A stretch of DNA of 64,000 nt. It comes from Jiangella muralis (lineage in GTDB: Bacteria; Actinomycetota; Actinomycetes; Jiangellales; Jiangellaceae). The stretch spans positions 1 through 64,000 of the forward strand of contig NZ_KQ434753.1 in assembly GCF_001270745.1 (NCBI RefSeq), in the 5' to 3' direction. The position numbers and the translations under genes are program-made. The notes under the pieces were generated by a model. It did no database searches. It was not told the origin of the DNA and was given only the letters and a program-made list of their open reading frames with translations. Shown here piece after piece: positions 1 to 7,551 of the stretch (position 1 is the stretch's first letter; each line of letters starts with the position of its first letter).

Positions 1-286
1 GCTGCGCGCCGACGTGCTGCTGACGTCGACCTCGGCGGCGTCGGGCGGGCTGACCTACCACCAGGAGCAGGAGATCGTGCTGGTCAAGCGGGCGATGATG
101 CGCTCGGCGACCCGCAAGGTGCTGCTCATGGACCACACCAAGCTCGGCGGCACCGCGCTGCACCAGCTGGCGCCGCTCACCGACTTCGACGACGTCGTGG
201 TCGACGACGGCACGCCCGCGGACGTCGTCCGGGCGCTGCGCGACCGCCGGGTCAACGTCCACGTAGCACCACTCGACACCCCCTGA
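1..286 (+). CDS. DeoR-family transcriptional regulator, C-terminal fragment
   Basis: The open frame runs in from the window edge (first full codon at base 2), so the N-terminal helix-turn-helix is missing. The visible part resembles the end of a DeoR sugar-phosphate sensor domain: a TSTSAAS stretch, a GLTYHQEQE segment and a VKRAMMRSA helix, then a KVLLMDHTKLG strand typical of this ISOCOT-fold domain. DeoR proteins usually repress sugar or polyol catabolic operons and are released by a phosphorylated intermediate. The next gene, 15 bases downstream on the same strand, is a sugar kinase, so local regulation of it is likely. The effector is unknown. Confidence 0.75.
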   Translation, partial: LRADVLLTSTSAASGGLTYHQEQEIVLVKRAMMRSATRKVLLMDHTKLGGTALHQLAPLTDFDDVVVDDGTPADVVRALRDRRVNVHVAPLDTP

Positions 287-301
287 CCGCGAGGAGGCGG
301 C

Positions 302-1756
302 ATGTACATCGGCGTCGACATCGGCACCACGCTGACCAAGGCCGTCGGCTACGGCGACGACGGCACCGAGCTGTGCGTGCACAGCGTCCCGACCGAGCTG
401 GCGCACGGCGACGGCGGCCGGGTCGAGCAGGACGCCGACGCCGTCGTCAGTTCCGTGACCAGCGTGATCCGGGCCGTCGCCGACGAGCTGCCCGGCCCGC
501 CGGAGCTGGTCGCGCTCACCGGCCAGGGCGACGGCTGCTGGCTGTCCGACGCCGACGGCGTCCCGGTGCGGCCGGCCGCGTCCTGGCTGGACGGCCGCGC
601 CGCCGACGTCGTCCGCCGGTGGGACCGCGACGGTACCGCCGACGCCGTCCTCGCCCGCAACGGCGGCATGATCTTCCCCGGCGCGTCGGCCGCGATCCTG
701 GCCGCCCTCGACCGCGACGAGCCGGACGTCCTCGACCGCGCCGCGACCGCCACGCACTGCGTCGGCACCGTGTTCCGGCGGCTCACCGGCGTCCGCGCCG
801 TCGACCTGTCCGACGCGTCGTACCCGTTCCTCGACCCGCGGACGCGGGACTGGTCCGACGACGTCCTGCGGCTCACCGGGCTGGAGCACCGGCGCGACCT
901 GCTGCCGCCGGTCGTCGGGCCGGGCGGTCCCGCTGCCGGGCTGACGGCGGCCGCTGCGGCGACGCTCGGGCTGCCGGCCGGGACGACGGTGAGCGCCGGG
1001 CCGTACGACCTGCTGGCGTCGGCCCGCGGCAGCGGCACAGTCGAGCCCGGCGACGGCCTGCTGATCGTCGGGACGACACTGGCCTGCCAGGTCGTGACGG
1101 CGGATCCCGGACCGATCCCGCACCGCGCCGGCCTGCTGCTGGCGACCTGGCAGCCGGACCGGTGGATCCGGGCGATGCCGGCGATGGTCGGCACCGCGTC
1201 GCTGGACTGGCTGCTGCAGCTGATCGGGGCGCCGGTGTCGGCGCTGGCCGGGCTGCTGGCCGAGTCGCCGCCGGGCGCCCGCGGCGTGACGGTGCTGCCG
1301 TACTGGTCCGCGTCGGGCGAACGGGCGCCGTTCGTCGAGGCGTCCGCGCGCGGCCGGCTCGACGGCCTGCACCTGGCGACGTCGCGGGCCGACCTCGTCC
1401 GCGGCCTGTGCGAAGGGCTGGCGTACGCGGCGCGGCACTGCTTCGACGCGGCCGGGCTGACCGGGCGGCTGGCCGTCTGCGGCGGCGGCGCCCAGAGCGC
1501 GGCGTGGACGCAGCTCTTCGCCGACGTGCTCGGCCGCCCGCTGGACGTCGTCGACGTGCCGCAGGCCGGCGCGTACGGCGCGGTGCTGTCGGCGCTGGAG
1601 GCCCGCGGCGAGACGCCCGGCTGGCCGGTCCCCGCGCACACCGTCGAGCCGTCCGCCACCCACCGCGCGCACTACGACGACGGGTTCGCCGCCTACCTCG
1701 ACCGGGTCGCCGCCGCGCGAGAGACCTGGTCGCACCCATCGGAAGGGAACGCATGA
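302..1756 (+). CDS. FGGY-family carbohydrate kinase
   Basis: A 484-residue protein of normal length for xylulokinase-like FGGY kinases, which phosphorylate sugars or polyols in the cytoplasm with ATP. The N-terminus has the phosphate-binding loop DIGTTLTKAVGY (about residues 4-15). The C-terminal actin-like domain carries GLAYAARHCFD and the LAVCGGGAQSAAW nucleotide-binding segment (about 380-405). The ATG follows a GAGGAGG ribosome site. Its last four bases overlap the next start (ATGA), so it is translationally coupled to a 2-hydroxyacid dehydrogenase, behind a DeoR regulator. The sugar cannot be named; pentulose, tetritol or 2-keto sugar substrates all occur in this family. Confidence 0.85.
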   Translation: MYIGVDIGTTLTKAVGYGDDGTELCVHSVPTELAHGDGGRVEQDADAVVSSVTSVIRAVADELPGPPELVALTGQGDGCWLSDADGVPVRPAASWLDGRAADVVRRWDRDGTADAVLARNGGMIFPGASAAILAALDRDEPDVLDRAATATHCVGTVFRRLTGVRAVDLSDASYPFLDPRTRDWSDDVLRLTGLEHRRDLLPPVVGPGGPAAGLTAAAAATLGLPAGTTVSAGPYDLLASARGSGTVEPGDGLLIVGTTLACQVVTADPGPIPHRAGLLLATWQPDRWIRAMPAMVGTASLDWLLQLIGAPVSALAGLLAESPPGARGVTVLPYWSASGERAPFVEASARGRLDGLHLATSRADLVRGLCEGLAYAARHCFDAAGLTGRLAVCGGGAQSAAWTQLFADVLGRPLDVVDVPQAGAYGAVLSALEARGETPGWPVPAHTVEPSATHRAHYDDGFAAYLDRVAAARETWSHPSEGNA

Positions 1757-2787
1757 GCCGGATCCTGCTGGCCGGGGACCACTTCGTCCGGAACGACCTG
1801 CTGGCGGACCGGCTGCGCGCCGCCGTCGCCGGGCCGGACCTGGACGTCCGGACGCTCGAGCTGCCCTGGCCGCTCGTCCCGTTCGGCCCGGTCGCGGAGG
1901 TCGACGAAGCCTCCGACGTCGAGGAGGAACTGGCCGGCCTGGCCGGCGACGTCGAGGTGATCGTCACGCAGATGGCGCCGGTCACCGCGCGCGTGCTGGC
2001 GGCGGCGCCGTCGCTGCGGCTGGTCGTGTGCACCCGCGGCGGCCCCGTCAACGTCAACGTCGACGCGTGCACCGAGCGCGGCGTGCTGGTCTGCAACACC
2101 CCCGGCCGGAACGCCGTCGCGGCGGCCGAGCACGCGTTGACGCTGATCCTGAGCACGGTGCGGGCGATCCCGCGCATCCACGGCACCGTCGCGGCCGGCG
2201 AGTGGCGCAGCGACCTGTACGCGTACGACGAGTGCGGGCTGGAGCTGGGCGGGTCGACGGTGGGGCTGGTCGGGTACGGCGCGATCGGGTCGCGGGTCGC
2301 CCGCATGCTGCTGGCGTTCGACGCCCAGGTGCTGGTGGCCGACCCGTTCGTCGCGGCGGACTCGCTGCCCGACGGCGTCGCGCTGGTCGGCTTCGACGAG
2401 CTGCTGGCCCGCAGCGACGTCGTCAGCCTGCACGCGCGGCTGACCGCGGAGACCGCCGGGATGATCGACGCGGCCGCGCTGGCGGCCATGCGGCCGGGCG
2501 GCTACCTCGTCAACTCCGCCCGGGGCGGCCTCGTCGACTACGACGCGCTCGCGGCGGCGCTGGCCAGCGGCCACGTGGCCGGCGCCGGCTTCGACGTGTT
2601 CCCGGCCGAGCCGCCGCCCGCGGACTGGCCGCTGCTGCGGTCGGACCGGGTCGTGATGACGCCGCACCTCGCCGGCGCGACCCGCCAGACCGCGCACCGG
2701 GCCGCCGAGCTGGGCGCCGCCGCGGTGGCCGCGTTCCTGGCCGGCGACCGGCCACCCGGCCTGGTCAACCCCGCCGCGCTGGGCTGA
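1753..2787 (+). CDS. D-isomer-specific 2-hydroxyacid dehydrogenase
   Basis: A 344-residue NAD(P)-dependent dehydrogenase of the PGDH/formate dehydrogenase fold. The Rossmann loop reads VGYGAIGSRVARML (about 172-185). The three catalytic residues of the family are present in order: Arg in NSARGGLVD (about 256), Glu in DVFPAEPPP (about 284) and His in TPHLAGAT (about 304). It starts inside the stop codon of the FGGY kinase, so the two products probably act in one pathway. There is no C-terminal ACT domain, which argues against serine biosynthesis SerA; a catabolic oxidation or reduction of a sugar-derived hydroxyacid is more likely. Substrate not assigned. Confidence 0.85.
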   Translation: MSRILLAGDHFVRNDLLADRLRAAVAGPDLDVRTLELPWPLVPFGPVAEVDEASDVEEELAGLAGDVEVIVTQMAPVTARVLAAAPSLRLVVCTRGGPVNVNVDACTERGVLVCNTPGRNAVAAAEHALTLILSTVRAIPRIHGTVAAGEWRSDLYAYDECGLELGGSTVGLVGYGAIGSRVARMLLAFDAQVLVADPFVAADSLPDGVALVGFDELLARSDVVSLHARLTAETAGMIDAAALAAMRPGGYLVNSARGGLVDYDALAAALASGHVAGAGFDVFPAEPPPADWPLLRSDRVVMTPHLAGATRQTAHRAAELGAAAVAAFLAGDRPPGLVNPAALG

Positions 2788-2827
2788 CCGGCCGGGCCCA
2801 CCGGTCGCCCGGTCGCGCGGTCGCGCG

Positions 2828-3148
2828 TCAGCGCAGCGGGATGGCCCGGTCGCCGAACTCGGCGATCAGGCGCAGCCGGCCGCCCAGCGCGGCGACGTAG
2901 GAGTCGATGGTCGCGACTTCGGTCCGCATCAGTTTGGCGGACTCGATGTCGGACACCCGCCGCTGCCCGACGCCCATGATCTCGGCGACCTGTGCCTGCG
3001 TCTGGTGTTGCTCGCGGCGGACCTCGGCCAGCCGCCAGGCCGCCTCCTCGGCCTCACGGGCCCGGCGAGCCCTCTCGAGCCCCTCAGGCGACACGGGCCG
3101 CTTGGCTTTGGTGTCCTCCCAGCGCACCCACTTCGGCCTGCTCTCCAT
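2828..3148 (-). CDS. higA: HigA-type antitoxin, XRE/Cro helix-turn-helix
   Basis: A 106-residue protein. Its C-terminal half holds a Cro-type HTH: HQTQAQVAEIMGVGQRRVSD (about 52-71) followed by a recognition and stabilising helix. The charged N-terminal helix (ARRAREAEEAAWRLAEVRRE) probably contacts the toxin. The ATG at 3148 follows AGGGGA; a longer in-frame start is possible but has no ribosome site. It lies downstream of the HigB-like toxin gene and overlaps its 3' end by 65 bases. The toxin-first order is the hallmark of HigBA. It probably neutralises the toxin and represses the module from the palindrome at 3521-3534. Confidence 0.82.
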   Translation of the reverse strand: MESRPKWVRWEDTKAKRPVSPEGLERARRAREAEEAAWRLAEVRREQHQTQAQVAEIMGVGQRRVSDIESAKLMRTEVATIDSYVAALGGRLRLIAEFGDRAIPLR

Positions 3149-3497
3149 GGTCGTCTCCCCTCTCGGCCGCCTTGGCCAGCCACTCGTCGAATCGTCGGTC
3201 GGCCAGCGGCACTGCCGTCCGGTACCACCGCGACCAGAGGCCGGCTTTGTCGCCGGCCACAAGCAAGACCGCTTGCCGGGCCGGATCGAACGCGAATAGC
3301 ACGCGGACCGAGCCGGCTCGTAGCTCCTTCAGGTTCGGATGCCGGCTCCCTTCGATCGAGTCGACCGCCGGCCGACCAAGACCGGGTCCGACTCGCTCCA
3401 GCAACTCGATCGCCTCGGCTACTCGTTCGTACGCACGCTCGTCCAACCGCAGGACCCATTGCTCGACCTCATCGAGCAGACATACCTCCCACGTCAC
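3084..3497 (-). CDS. higB: HigB-type toxin (RelE superfamily, Gp49/DUF891)
   Basis: A 137-residue RelE-fold protein; this family cleaves mRNA on the ribosome. The diagnostic string is KELRAGSVRVLFAFDPARQA, followed by GDKAGLWSRWY. The start taken is GTG at 3497, because GGAGG lies eight bases before it; the ATG at 3551 would place the operator palindrome inside the gene. The last 20 or so residues (after about position 115) lie beyond the usual end of the fold, in the stretch shared with higA, and look like a consequence of the overlap rather than a domain. No second partner gene is needed; the pair looks complete. Confidence 0.85.
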   Translation of the reverse strand: MTWEVCLLDEVEQWVLRLDERAYERVAEAIELLERVGPGLGRPAVDSIEGSRHPNLKELRAGSVRVLFAFDPARQAVLLVAGDKAGLWSRWYRTAVPLADRRFDEWLAKAAERGDDHGEQAEVGALGGHQSQAARVA

Positions 3498-3510
3498 AAC
3501 CTTGCCTCCG

Positions 3511-3534
3511 TAGAGTATCAGGGTTCTAGAACCC
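3511..3534 (-). promoter_or_regulatory. Promoter/operator of the higBA module
   Basis: GGGTTCTAGAACCC (3521-3534) is a perfect 14-bp palindrome. On the minus strand it is followed directly by TGATACTCTA, a possible extended -10, and then by the GGAGG of higB. The layout, with an operator abutting the -10 of a toxin-antitoxin operon, fits autorepression by HigA. The binding itself is inference. Confidence 0.6.
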
Positions 3535-3630
3535 CTGCACTCTTGCGTCATGCGTTAGCCCGGAAGTTTGCCCGCCACGGCCGCAGCGGCGGCGCAGCGG
3601 TTGCCCGGTGGTCAATCGGTACGATGCGGC

Positions 3631-4332
3631 ATGGCCGACCTCGACGCCGGGGAGTTCGAACGGCGACTCCGCGAGCACCAGTCCGACGACGAGCTGCGCA
3701 AGATCCAGCGCTACTTCAAGGACGGCACCAGCGGCGTCTTCCTCGGTGTGCGCATGGGAACGGTGTTCGCGCTGGCCAAGGAGTTCATCGAGCTGCCGCC
3801 GGCTGAACTGGAGCGGCTGCTGGAGTCCGACGTCCACGAACTGCGGGCCGGCGCGTTGAGCGTCATGGACAAGCAGGCCCGCCGAAAGCGCACCTCATCG
3901 GACCGGCGCCGCGAGCTGTACGAGCTCTACCTGCGCCGTCACGATCGCATCGACAACTGGGACCTCGTCGACCTCGCCGCCCCGTACGTCGTCGGCGGGT
4001 ACCTGGCCGACAGGCCGCGCGACGTGCTCTACGAGCTGGCCCGCTCGCCGAACCGGTGGGAGCGGCGCACGGCGATCACCGCGACGGCGTACTTCATCAG
4101 GACCGGCGACGTCGGCCACACGTTCGCCATCGCGGAACTGCTGCTCGACGACCCCGAGGACCTCGTACACAAGGCGACCGGCGGCTGGCTGCGCGCGGCC
4201 GGCGACCACGACCGCGACCGGCTGCTCGCCTTCCTCGACCGGCACGCCGCGACGATGCCGCGGGTGATGCTCCGCTACGCCATGGAGCACCTCGAGCCGG
4301 CGCAGCGTGAGCACTACCGGTCGCTGCGCTAG
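3631..4332 (+). CDS. AlkD-like DNA alkylation repair protein
   Basis: A 233-residue all-helical HEAT-like-repeat protein of the AlkD family, which excises positively charged alkylated bases. Family landmarks are present: DNWDLVDLAAPYVVG (about 109-123), NRWERRTAITATAYFIRTGD (about 140-159), LLLDDPEDLVHKATG and the C-terminal HAATMPRVMLRYAMEHL. The ATG at 3631 was chosen because the domain begins right after it; an in-frame start at 3568 would add 21 low-complexity residues. It is a single-gene unit that converges on purC with three bases between stop codons. Confidence 0.88.
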   Translation: MADLDAGEFERRLREHQSDDELRKIQRYFKDGTSGVFLGVRMGTVFALAKEFIELPPAELERLLESDVHELRAGALSVMDKQARRKRTSSDRRRELYELYLRRHDRIDNWDLVDLAAPYVVGGYLADRPRDVLYELARSPNRWERRTAITATAYFIRTGDVGHTFAIAELLLDDPEDLVHKATGGWLRAAGDHDRDRLLAFLDRHAATMPRVMLRYAMEHLEPAQREHYRSLR

Positions 4333-4335
4333 GGC

Positions 4336-5178
4336 CTACGTCCAGGTCCGGCCGGTGATGCGCTCGTACATCTCGATGTAGACGGCGCGGGTCTTCTCGA
4401 CGATCTCGTCCGGGACGGCCGGGCCGGGCGGGGTCTTGTCCCAGGTGCCGAGGTCCTGCGCCCAGTCGCGCACGACCTGCTTGTCGTAGGAGACCTGCCG
4501 GCGGCCCGGCGCCCACTGCGGCGCCGCCCAGAACCGGGACGAGTCGGGCGTGATCACCTCATCGGCAAGCAGCAGGGTGCCGTCGGGAGCCAGGCCGAAC
4601 TCGACCTTCGTGTCGACGAGCAGGATGTCGCGCCGCTCCATCAGCTCCGCCGCCCGCCGGTACAGCGTCAGCGTGAGGTCGCGCAGTTGCGCCGCCATCG
4701 GCGCGCCGACCTGCGCCTCGACCTCGGCGTACGTCATCGGCTCGTCGTGGCCCAACTCGGGCGGCGTCTTCGTCGTCGGCGTGAAGATCGGTTCCGGCAG
4801 GCGGTCGCCCTCGACCAGGCCGGGCGGCAGCCGCACCCCGGACACCGCACCGGTCTCCTGGTACGACGTCCAGCCGGAACCGGCGAGGTAGCCGCGCGCG
4901 ACGCACTCCACCGGGACGATCTCGACCTGACGGCAGCGGATGGCCCGGCCGCGCCACTCGTCCGGCACGTCGTCGGCGGAGATGACGTGGTTCGGGACGA
5001 CGTCGGCGAGCTGGTCGAACCACCAGAGCGAGAGCGACGTCAGCACCTTCCCCTTGTCGGGGATCGGCGTCGGCAGCACGACGTCGTAGACCGAGACGCG
5101 GTCCGACGCCACGAGGATCACCTCGCCCGGCCGGTCGGAGTAGACGTCGCGGACCTTGCCCTTGTGAAGAAGCTGCAC
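4336..5178 (-). CDS. purC: Phosphoribosylaminoimidazole-succinocarboxamide synthase
   Basis: SAICAR synthetase, the ATP-dependent ligation of aspartate to CAIR in de novo purine synthesis. At 280 residues it matches the family. It begins with HKGKVRDVY, the typical nucleotide-binding opening, followed by ASDRVSVYDVVLPTPIPDKG, the substrate loop VECVARGYLAGSGW, IFTPTTKTPPELGHDE and LVDTKVEFGL. It stands alone here, away from other pur genes. It is divergent from the ECF sigma gene, with 42 bases between the two starts. Confidence 0.96.
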   Translation of the reverse strand: MQLLHKGKVRDVYSDRPGEVILVASDRVSVYDVVLPTPIPDKGKVLTSLSLWWFDQLADVVPNHVISADDVPDEWRGRAIRCRQVEIVPVECVARGYLAGSGWTSYQETGAVSGVRLPPGLVEGDRLPEPIFTPTTKTPPELGHDEPMTYAEVEAQVGAPMAAQLRDLTLTLYRRAAELMERRDILLVDTKVEFGLAPDGTLLLADEVITPDSSRFWAAPQWAPGRRQVSYDKQVVRDWAQDLGTWDKTPPGPAVPDEIVEKTRAVYIEMYERITGRTWT

Positions 5179-5220
5179 GGCGCCGTTCTAGCACAGCCGG
5201 GAACCGCGGCGGCCCGCGCG

Positions 5221-5835
5221 GTGTATGAACGGCAGAACGACGACGACAGGACCGAACCCATCGCCGACGAGACCGAACAGGCCGCCATCGCCCGCGTACG
5301 CGCCGGAGACTCCGACGCGTACGCCGTCCTCGTGCGCCGGCACGCCGCCGACGCGCGCCGGCTCGCGGTCATGGCGGGCGCCGGACCGGACGCGGACGAC
5401 GTCGTCCAGCAAGCGTTCGTCAAGGCGTACCGCACTATCGGCACGTTCCGCGACGGCGCCCCGTTCCGGCCGTGGCTGCTGCGGATCGTGCTCAACGAGG
5501 CCCGCAACAACGCGCGGGCGGCCCGCCGGTACCGGGCGGCGGCGGACCGGTCGTTCCTGCTCGACGCGGCGGCCGCGGGCCTGGCCGTCGACGACCCGGC
5601 GGCGACGGCGCTGACGGGCGAGCGGCGGGCGGAGTTGGTGGCGGCGCTGCGGTCGTTGCCCGAGGCGCAGCGCCGGGTCGTCGTCTGCCGGTACCTGCTC
5701 GACCTGGACGAGGAGGAGACGGCGACGGTGCTCGGCTGGCCGCGCGGCACGGTGAAGTCGCGGCTGTACCGGGCGCTGCGCCGGTTGCGGACCGAGCTGG
5801 CGCCCACGCCGGCCCAGGAGGTGGAGCATGGATGA
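5221..5835 (+). CDS. ECF RNA polymerase sigma factor
   Basis: A 204-residue group 4 sigma factor. Region 2 includes DADDVVQQAFVKAYRTIG and FRPWLLRIVLNEARNNARA; region 4 includes LPEAQRRVVVCRYLLDLDEE and the HTH VLGWPRGTVKSRLYRALRRL (about 175-194). The start is a GTG with no clear ribosome site, so it may be leaderless or start slightly further in. The stop overlaps the next start by eight bases, a classic sigma/anti-sigma layout. The signal sensed is unknown. Confidence 0.85.
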   Translation: MYERQNDDDRTEPIADETEQAAIARVRAGDSDAYAVLVRRHAADARRLAVMAGAGPDADDVVQQAFVKAYRTIGTFRDGAPFRPWLLRIVLNEARNNARAARRYRAAADRSFLLDAAAAGLAVDDPAATALTGERRAELVAALRSLPEAQRRVVVCRYLLDLDEEETATVLGWPRGTVKSRLYRALRRLRTELAPTPAQEVEHG

Positions 5836-6664
5836 CGCCCTCGACCGGGAGCTGCGCGCCCTCGGCCGCTCGCTCGGCTCGGCCCTCGACGACGACGGTC
5901 CGGCGCCGGCCGCGGTCGCGACCGCGGTGCTGGACCGTCTCCGGACGTCCCCGGCACCGGCCGGGCTCCCGCGGTGGCGGCGGGCCGCCGGCCGCGTCGC
6001 CCGGTGGCGGCGTGCCGCCGGCCGCGTCTTGCGGTGGCGACCGGGCGCGGGCCGCCGGTGGCGACCGGCCGCCGGCCGGGGCCGCCGGATCGCCGTCGCT
6101 GCCGTCGCCGTGCTGGTGGCGCTGGGCCTGACGGCGCCGGTGCGGGCCGCCGTCGGCGAATGGCTCGGGATCGGCGCGGTCGCCGTCCGGCCCGGTCCGT
6201 CGCAGCCGTCGGCGTCGGCGCCGCCGTCTGCTCCGGCAGGGCTCTCGCTGGACGCCGCGGCGCAGCGGACCGGGCTGACGCCGGTCGTGCCGCCGGTCCT
6301 CGGCCCGCCCGACGGCGTCGAGGTGTCGGCCGACGACCGCGTGCTGTCGCTGACCTGGGGTTCCGGCGACGACACCGTCCGGCTGGACCAGGTCGCCGAC
6401 CCGTTGTCGCCGGTGTACCTGAAGACGGCGGTACTCGGCTCGACGGCGGCCACGCTCACCGTCGACGGCCGGGACGCCTGGTGGTTCGGCGTGCCGCACG
6501 ACCTCGTCCTGCTGGCACCGGACGGCAGCGAGCGGACCGAGTCGGCGCGCATCGCCGGCCCGACCCTCGTGTGGGTCGACGACGGCGTGACGTTCCGGCT
6601 CGAGGGCGCCGGCGACCGCGGCCGCGCCGTCGAGATCGCCGCGTCGGCACTGGGAACCGGCTGA
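5828..6664 (+). CDS. Single-pass membrane protein, candidate anti-sigma factor
   Basis: A 278-residue protein coupled to the ECF sigma gene by an eight-base overlap. It has a short cytoplasmic head, an arginine/tryptophan-rich repeat region (about 49-86), one transmembrane helix (RIAVAAVAVLVALGLTAPV, about 88-106) and an extracytoplasmic domain. The outer domain, with LSLDAAAQRTGLTPVVPPVL, LTWGSGDDTVRLDQ and GRDAWWFGVP, recalls DUF4367-like domains of anti-sigma partners. There is no zinc-binding HxxxCxxC motif. The anti-sigma role rests on position and topology, not on a recognised binding domain. Confidence 0.6.
   Translation: MDDALDRELRALGRSLGSALDDDGPAPAAVATAVLDRLRTSPAPAGLPRWRRAAGRVARWRRAAGRVLRWRPGAGRRWRPAAGRGRRIAVAAVAVLVALGLTAPVRAAVGEWLGIGAVAVRPGPSQPSASAPPSAPAGLSLDAAAQRTGLTPVVPPVLGPPDGVEVSADDRVLSLTWGSGDDTVRLDQVADPLSPVYLKTAVLGSTAATLTVDGRDAWWFGVPHDLVLLAPDGSERTESARIAGPTLVWVDDGVTFRLEGAGDRGRAVEIAASALGTG
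5972..6085 (+). repeat. In-frame tandem repeat encoding RWRRAAGRV units
   Basis: Two near-identical 30-bp units (5972-6001 and 6002-6031) are followed by shorter degenerate copies beginning CGGTGGCGA. Each unit encodes about ten residues of the form RWRRAAGRV. The block sits just before the membrane helix and gives the protein a strongly basic, Trp-studded inner face. Confidence 0.75.
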
Positions 6665-6713
6665 GCCCGGCCGGTGTAGTCGAGGTAACCACCACCGACC
6701 CACCGGAGCCGTC

Positions 6714-7484
6714 ATGCGTCTCGCCCGCCCGGCCGCCGCTCTCCTCGTCCTCGGCGCCATGCTGTTCGCCGCCGCCCCCGCCTCGGCCGGCGGGCCGACC
6801 AGCGTGCTGCTGGTGTCGCCGTCGACCGGCCGGACCGCGTCGCTGTACGCGACGAACGAGGCGTACACGACGCTGATGTCACAGCTGGGCATGGAACCGG
6901 TGGCCGCCCCCGCCCCCGGCGTCACGCCACCCGGTGTCGGCGGCGACCAGGTCGTCGTCACCTGGATGGTCCACGACATACAGCCGTGGCGGGTCGACCG
7001 CATCACCTTCGACGACGACGGCCTGCCCGAGTGGATTCACACCACCGAGGTCATGGGCGCCGGCCCGATGTCCTTCGACGACCCCGGCGTCTCGCACCAG
7101 CCGGCCGACGCGGCGGCGCTGGCGGACCTGCTGGTCGACCTCGGATTGACGGGACGGACCGGGCTGCGGCCGGCGGAGGAGGATCCGGACGCGGCGGAGG
7201 TGGAGGCCGCGGGCGCGGGCGCCTCCGGGGCCGGCTCTTCCGGGGCCGGCTCTTCCGAGGCCGGCGCGGCCGAGGCCGGCGCGGCCGAGGCCGGCGCGGC
7301 CGAGGCCGGCGCGGCCGGGAACGTGACGTCCGGCGGCACGCTCGACGCGGCGACGTGGGCGCTGCCGGCGGTGGCCGGCGGGATCGTGGTCGGCGTCCTC
7401 GGCGATCGGTGGCTGCGCCGGCGTCGCGGCGGCGAGGATGGCGGTCGTTGGGAGCTGGTCGACGCCTCCGGGCCGTCGGTCTGA
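6714..7484 (+). CDS. Exported, C-terminally anchored protein of unknown function
   Basis: 256 residues. A Sec signal peptide is clear (MRLARPAAALLVLGAMLFAA, cleavage near ASA-GG at about 26). A globular part of about 130 residues (QVVVTWMVHDIQPWRVDRI, GLPEWIHTTEVMG) follows, then a low-complexity Ala/Glu/Gly/Ser stalk from a 15-bp minisatellite. A hydrophobic helix (ALPAVAGGIVVGVLGD) with a basic stop-transfer (RWLRRRRGG) forms the end. The topology suggests a cell-envelope protein held by its C-terminus. I do not recognise the globular domain. It lies 49 bases after the sigma/anti-sigma pair and could belong to its regulon. Confidence 0.7.
   Translation: MRLARPAAALLVLGAMLFAAAPASAGGPTSVLLVSPSTGRTASLYATNEAYTTLMSQLGMEPVAAPAPGVTPPGVGGDQVVVTWMVHDIQPWRVDRITFDDDGLPEWIHTTEVMGAGPMSFDDPGVSHQPADAAALADLLVDLGLTGRTGLRPAEEDPDAAEVEAAGAGASGAGSSGAGSSEAGAAEAGAAEAGAAEAGAAGNVTSGGTLDAATWALPAVAGGIVVGVLGDRWLRRRRGGEDGGRWELVDASGPSV
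7226..7316 (+). repeat. 15-bp minisatellite inside the exported protein gene
   Basis: Two copies of CGGGGCCGGCTCTTC (7226-7240, 7241-7255) are followed by four exact copies of GAGGCCGGCGCGGCC (7257-7271, 7272-7286, 7287-7301, 7302-7316). The unit is five codons, so copy-number change keeps the frame. It encodes a stalk of GAGSS and EAGAA repeats. Confidence 0.85.
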
Positions 7485-7551
7485 CGCCCCGAGGTCGCGC
7501 GGCGGCGCCCGACCGCCGTTCCACGCACGCGGTGGCACCCGACCGCGTCGG

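Noticed and set aside
349-1659. Long open frame antisense to the FGGY kinase gene
   Set aside because: Product is Ser/Pro/Arg-rich without any domain; such frames arise from high-GC codon use opposite real genes.
5199-5205. GGGAACC upstream of the ECF sigma gene as an autoregulatory -35
   Set aside because: Only 15 bases from the start codon, leaving no room for a -10 unless the start is wrong.
7226-7316. CRISPR-like tandem repeats
   Set aside because: Units are contiguous 15-mers with no spacers and lie in frame within a gene.
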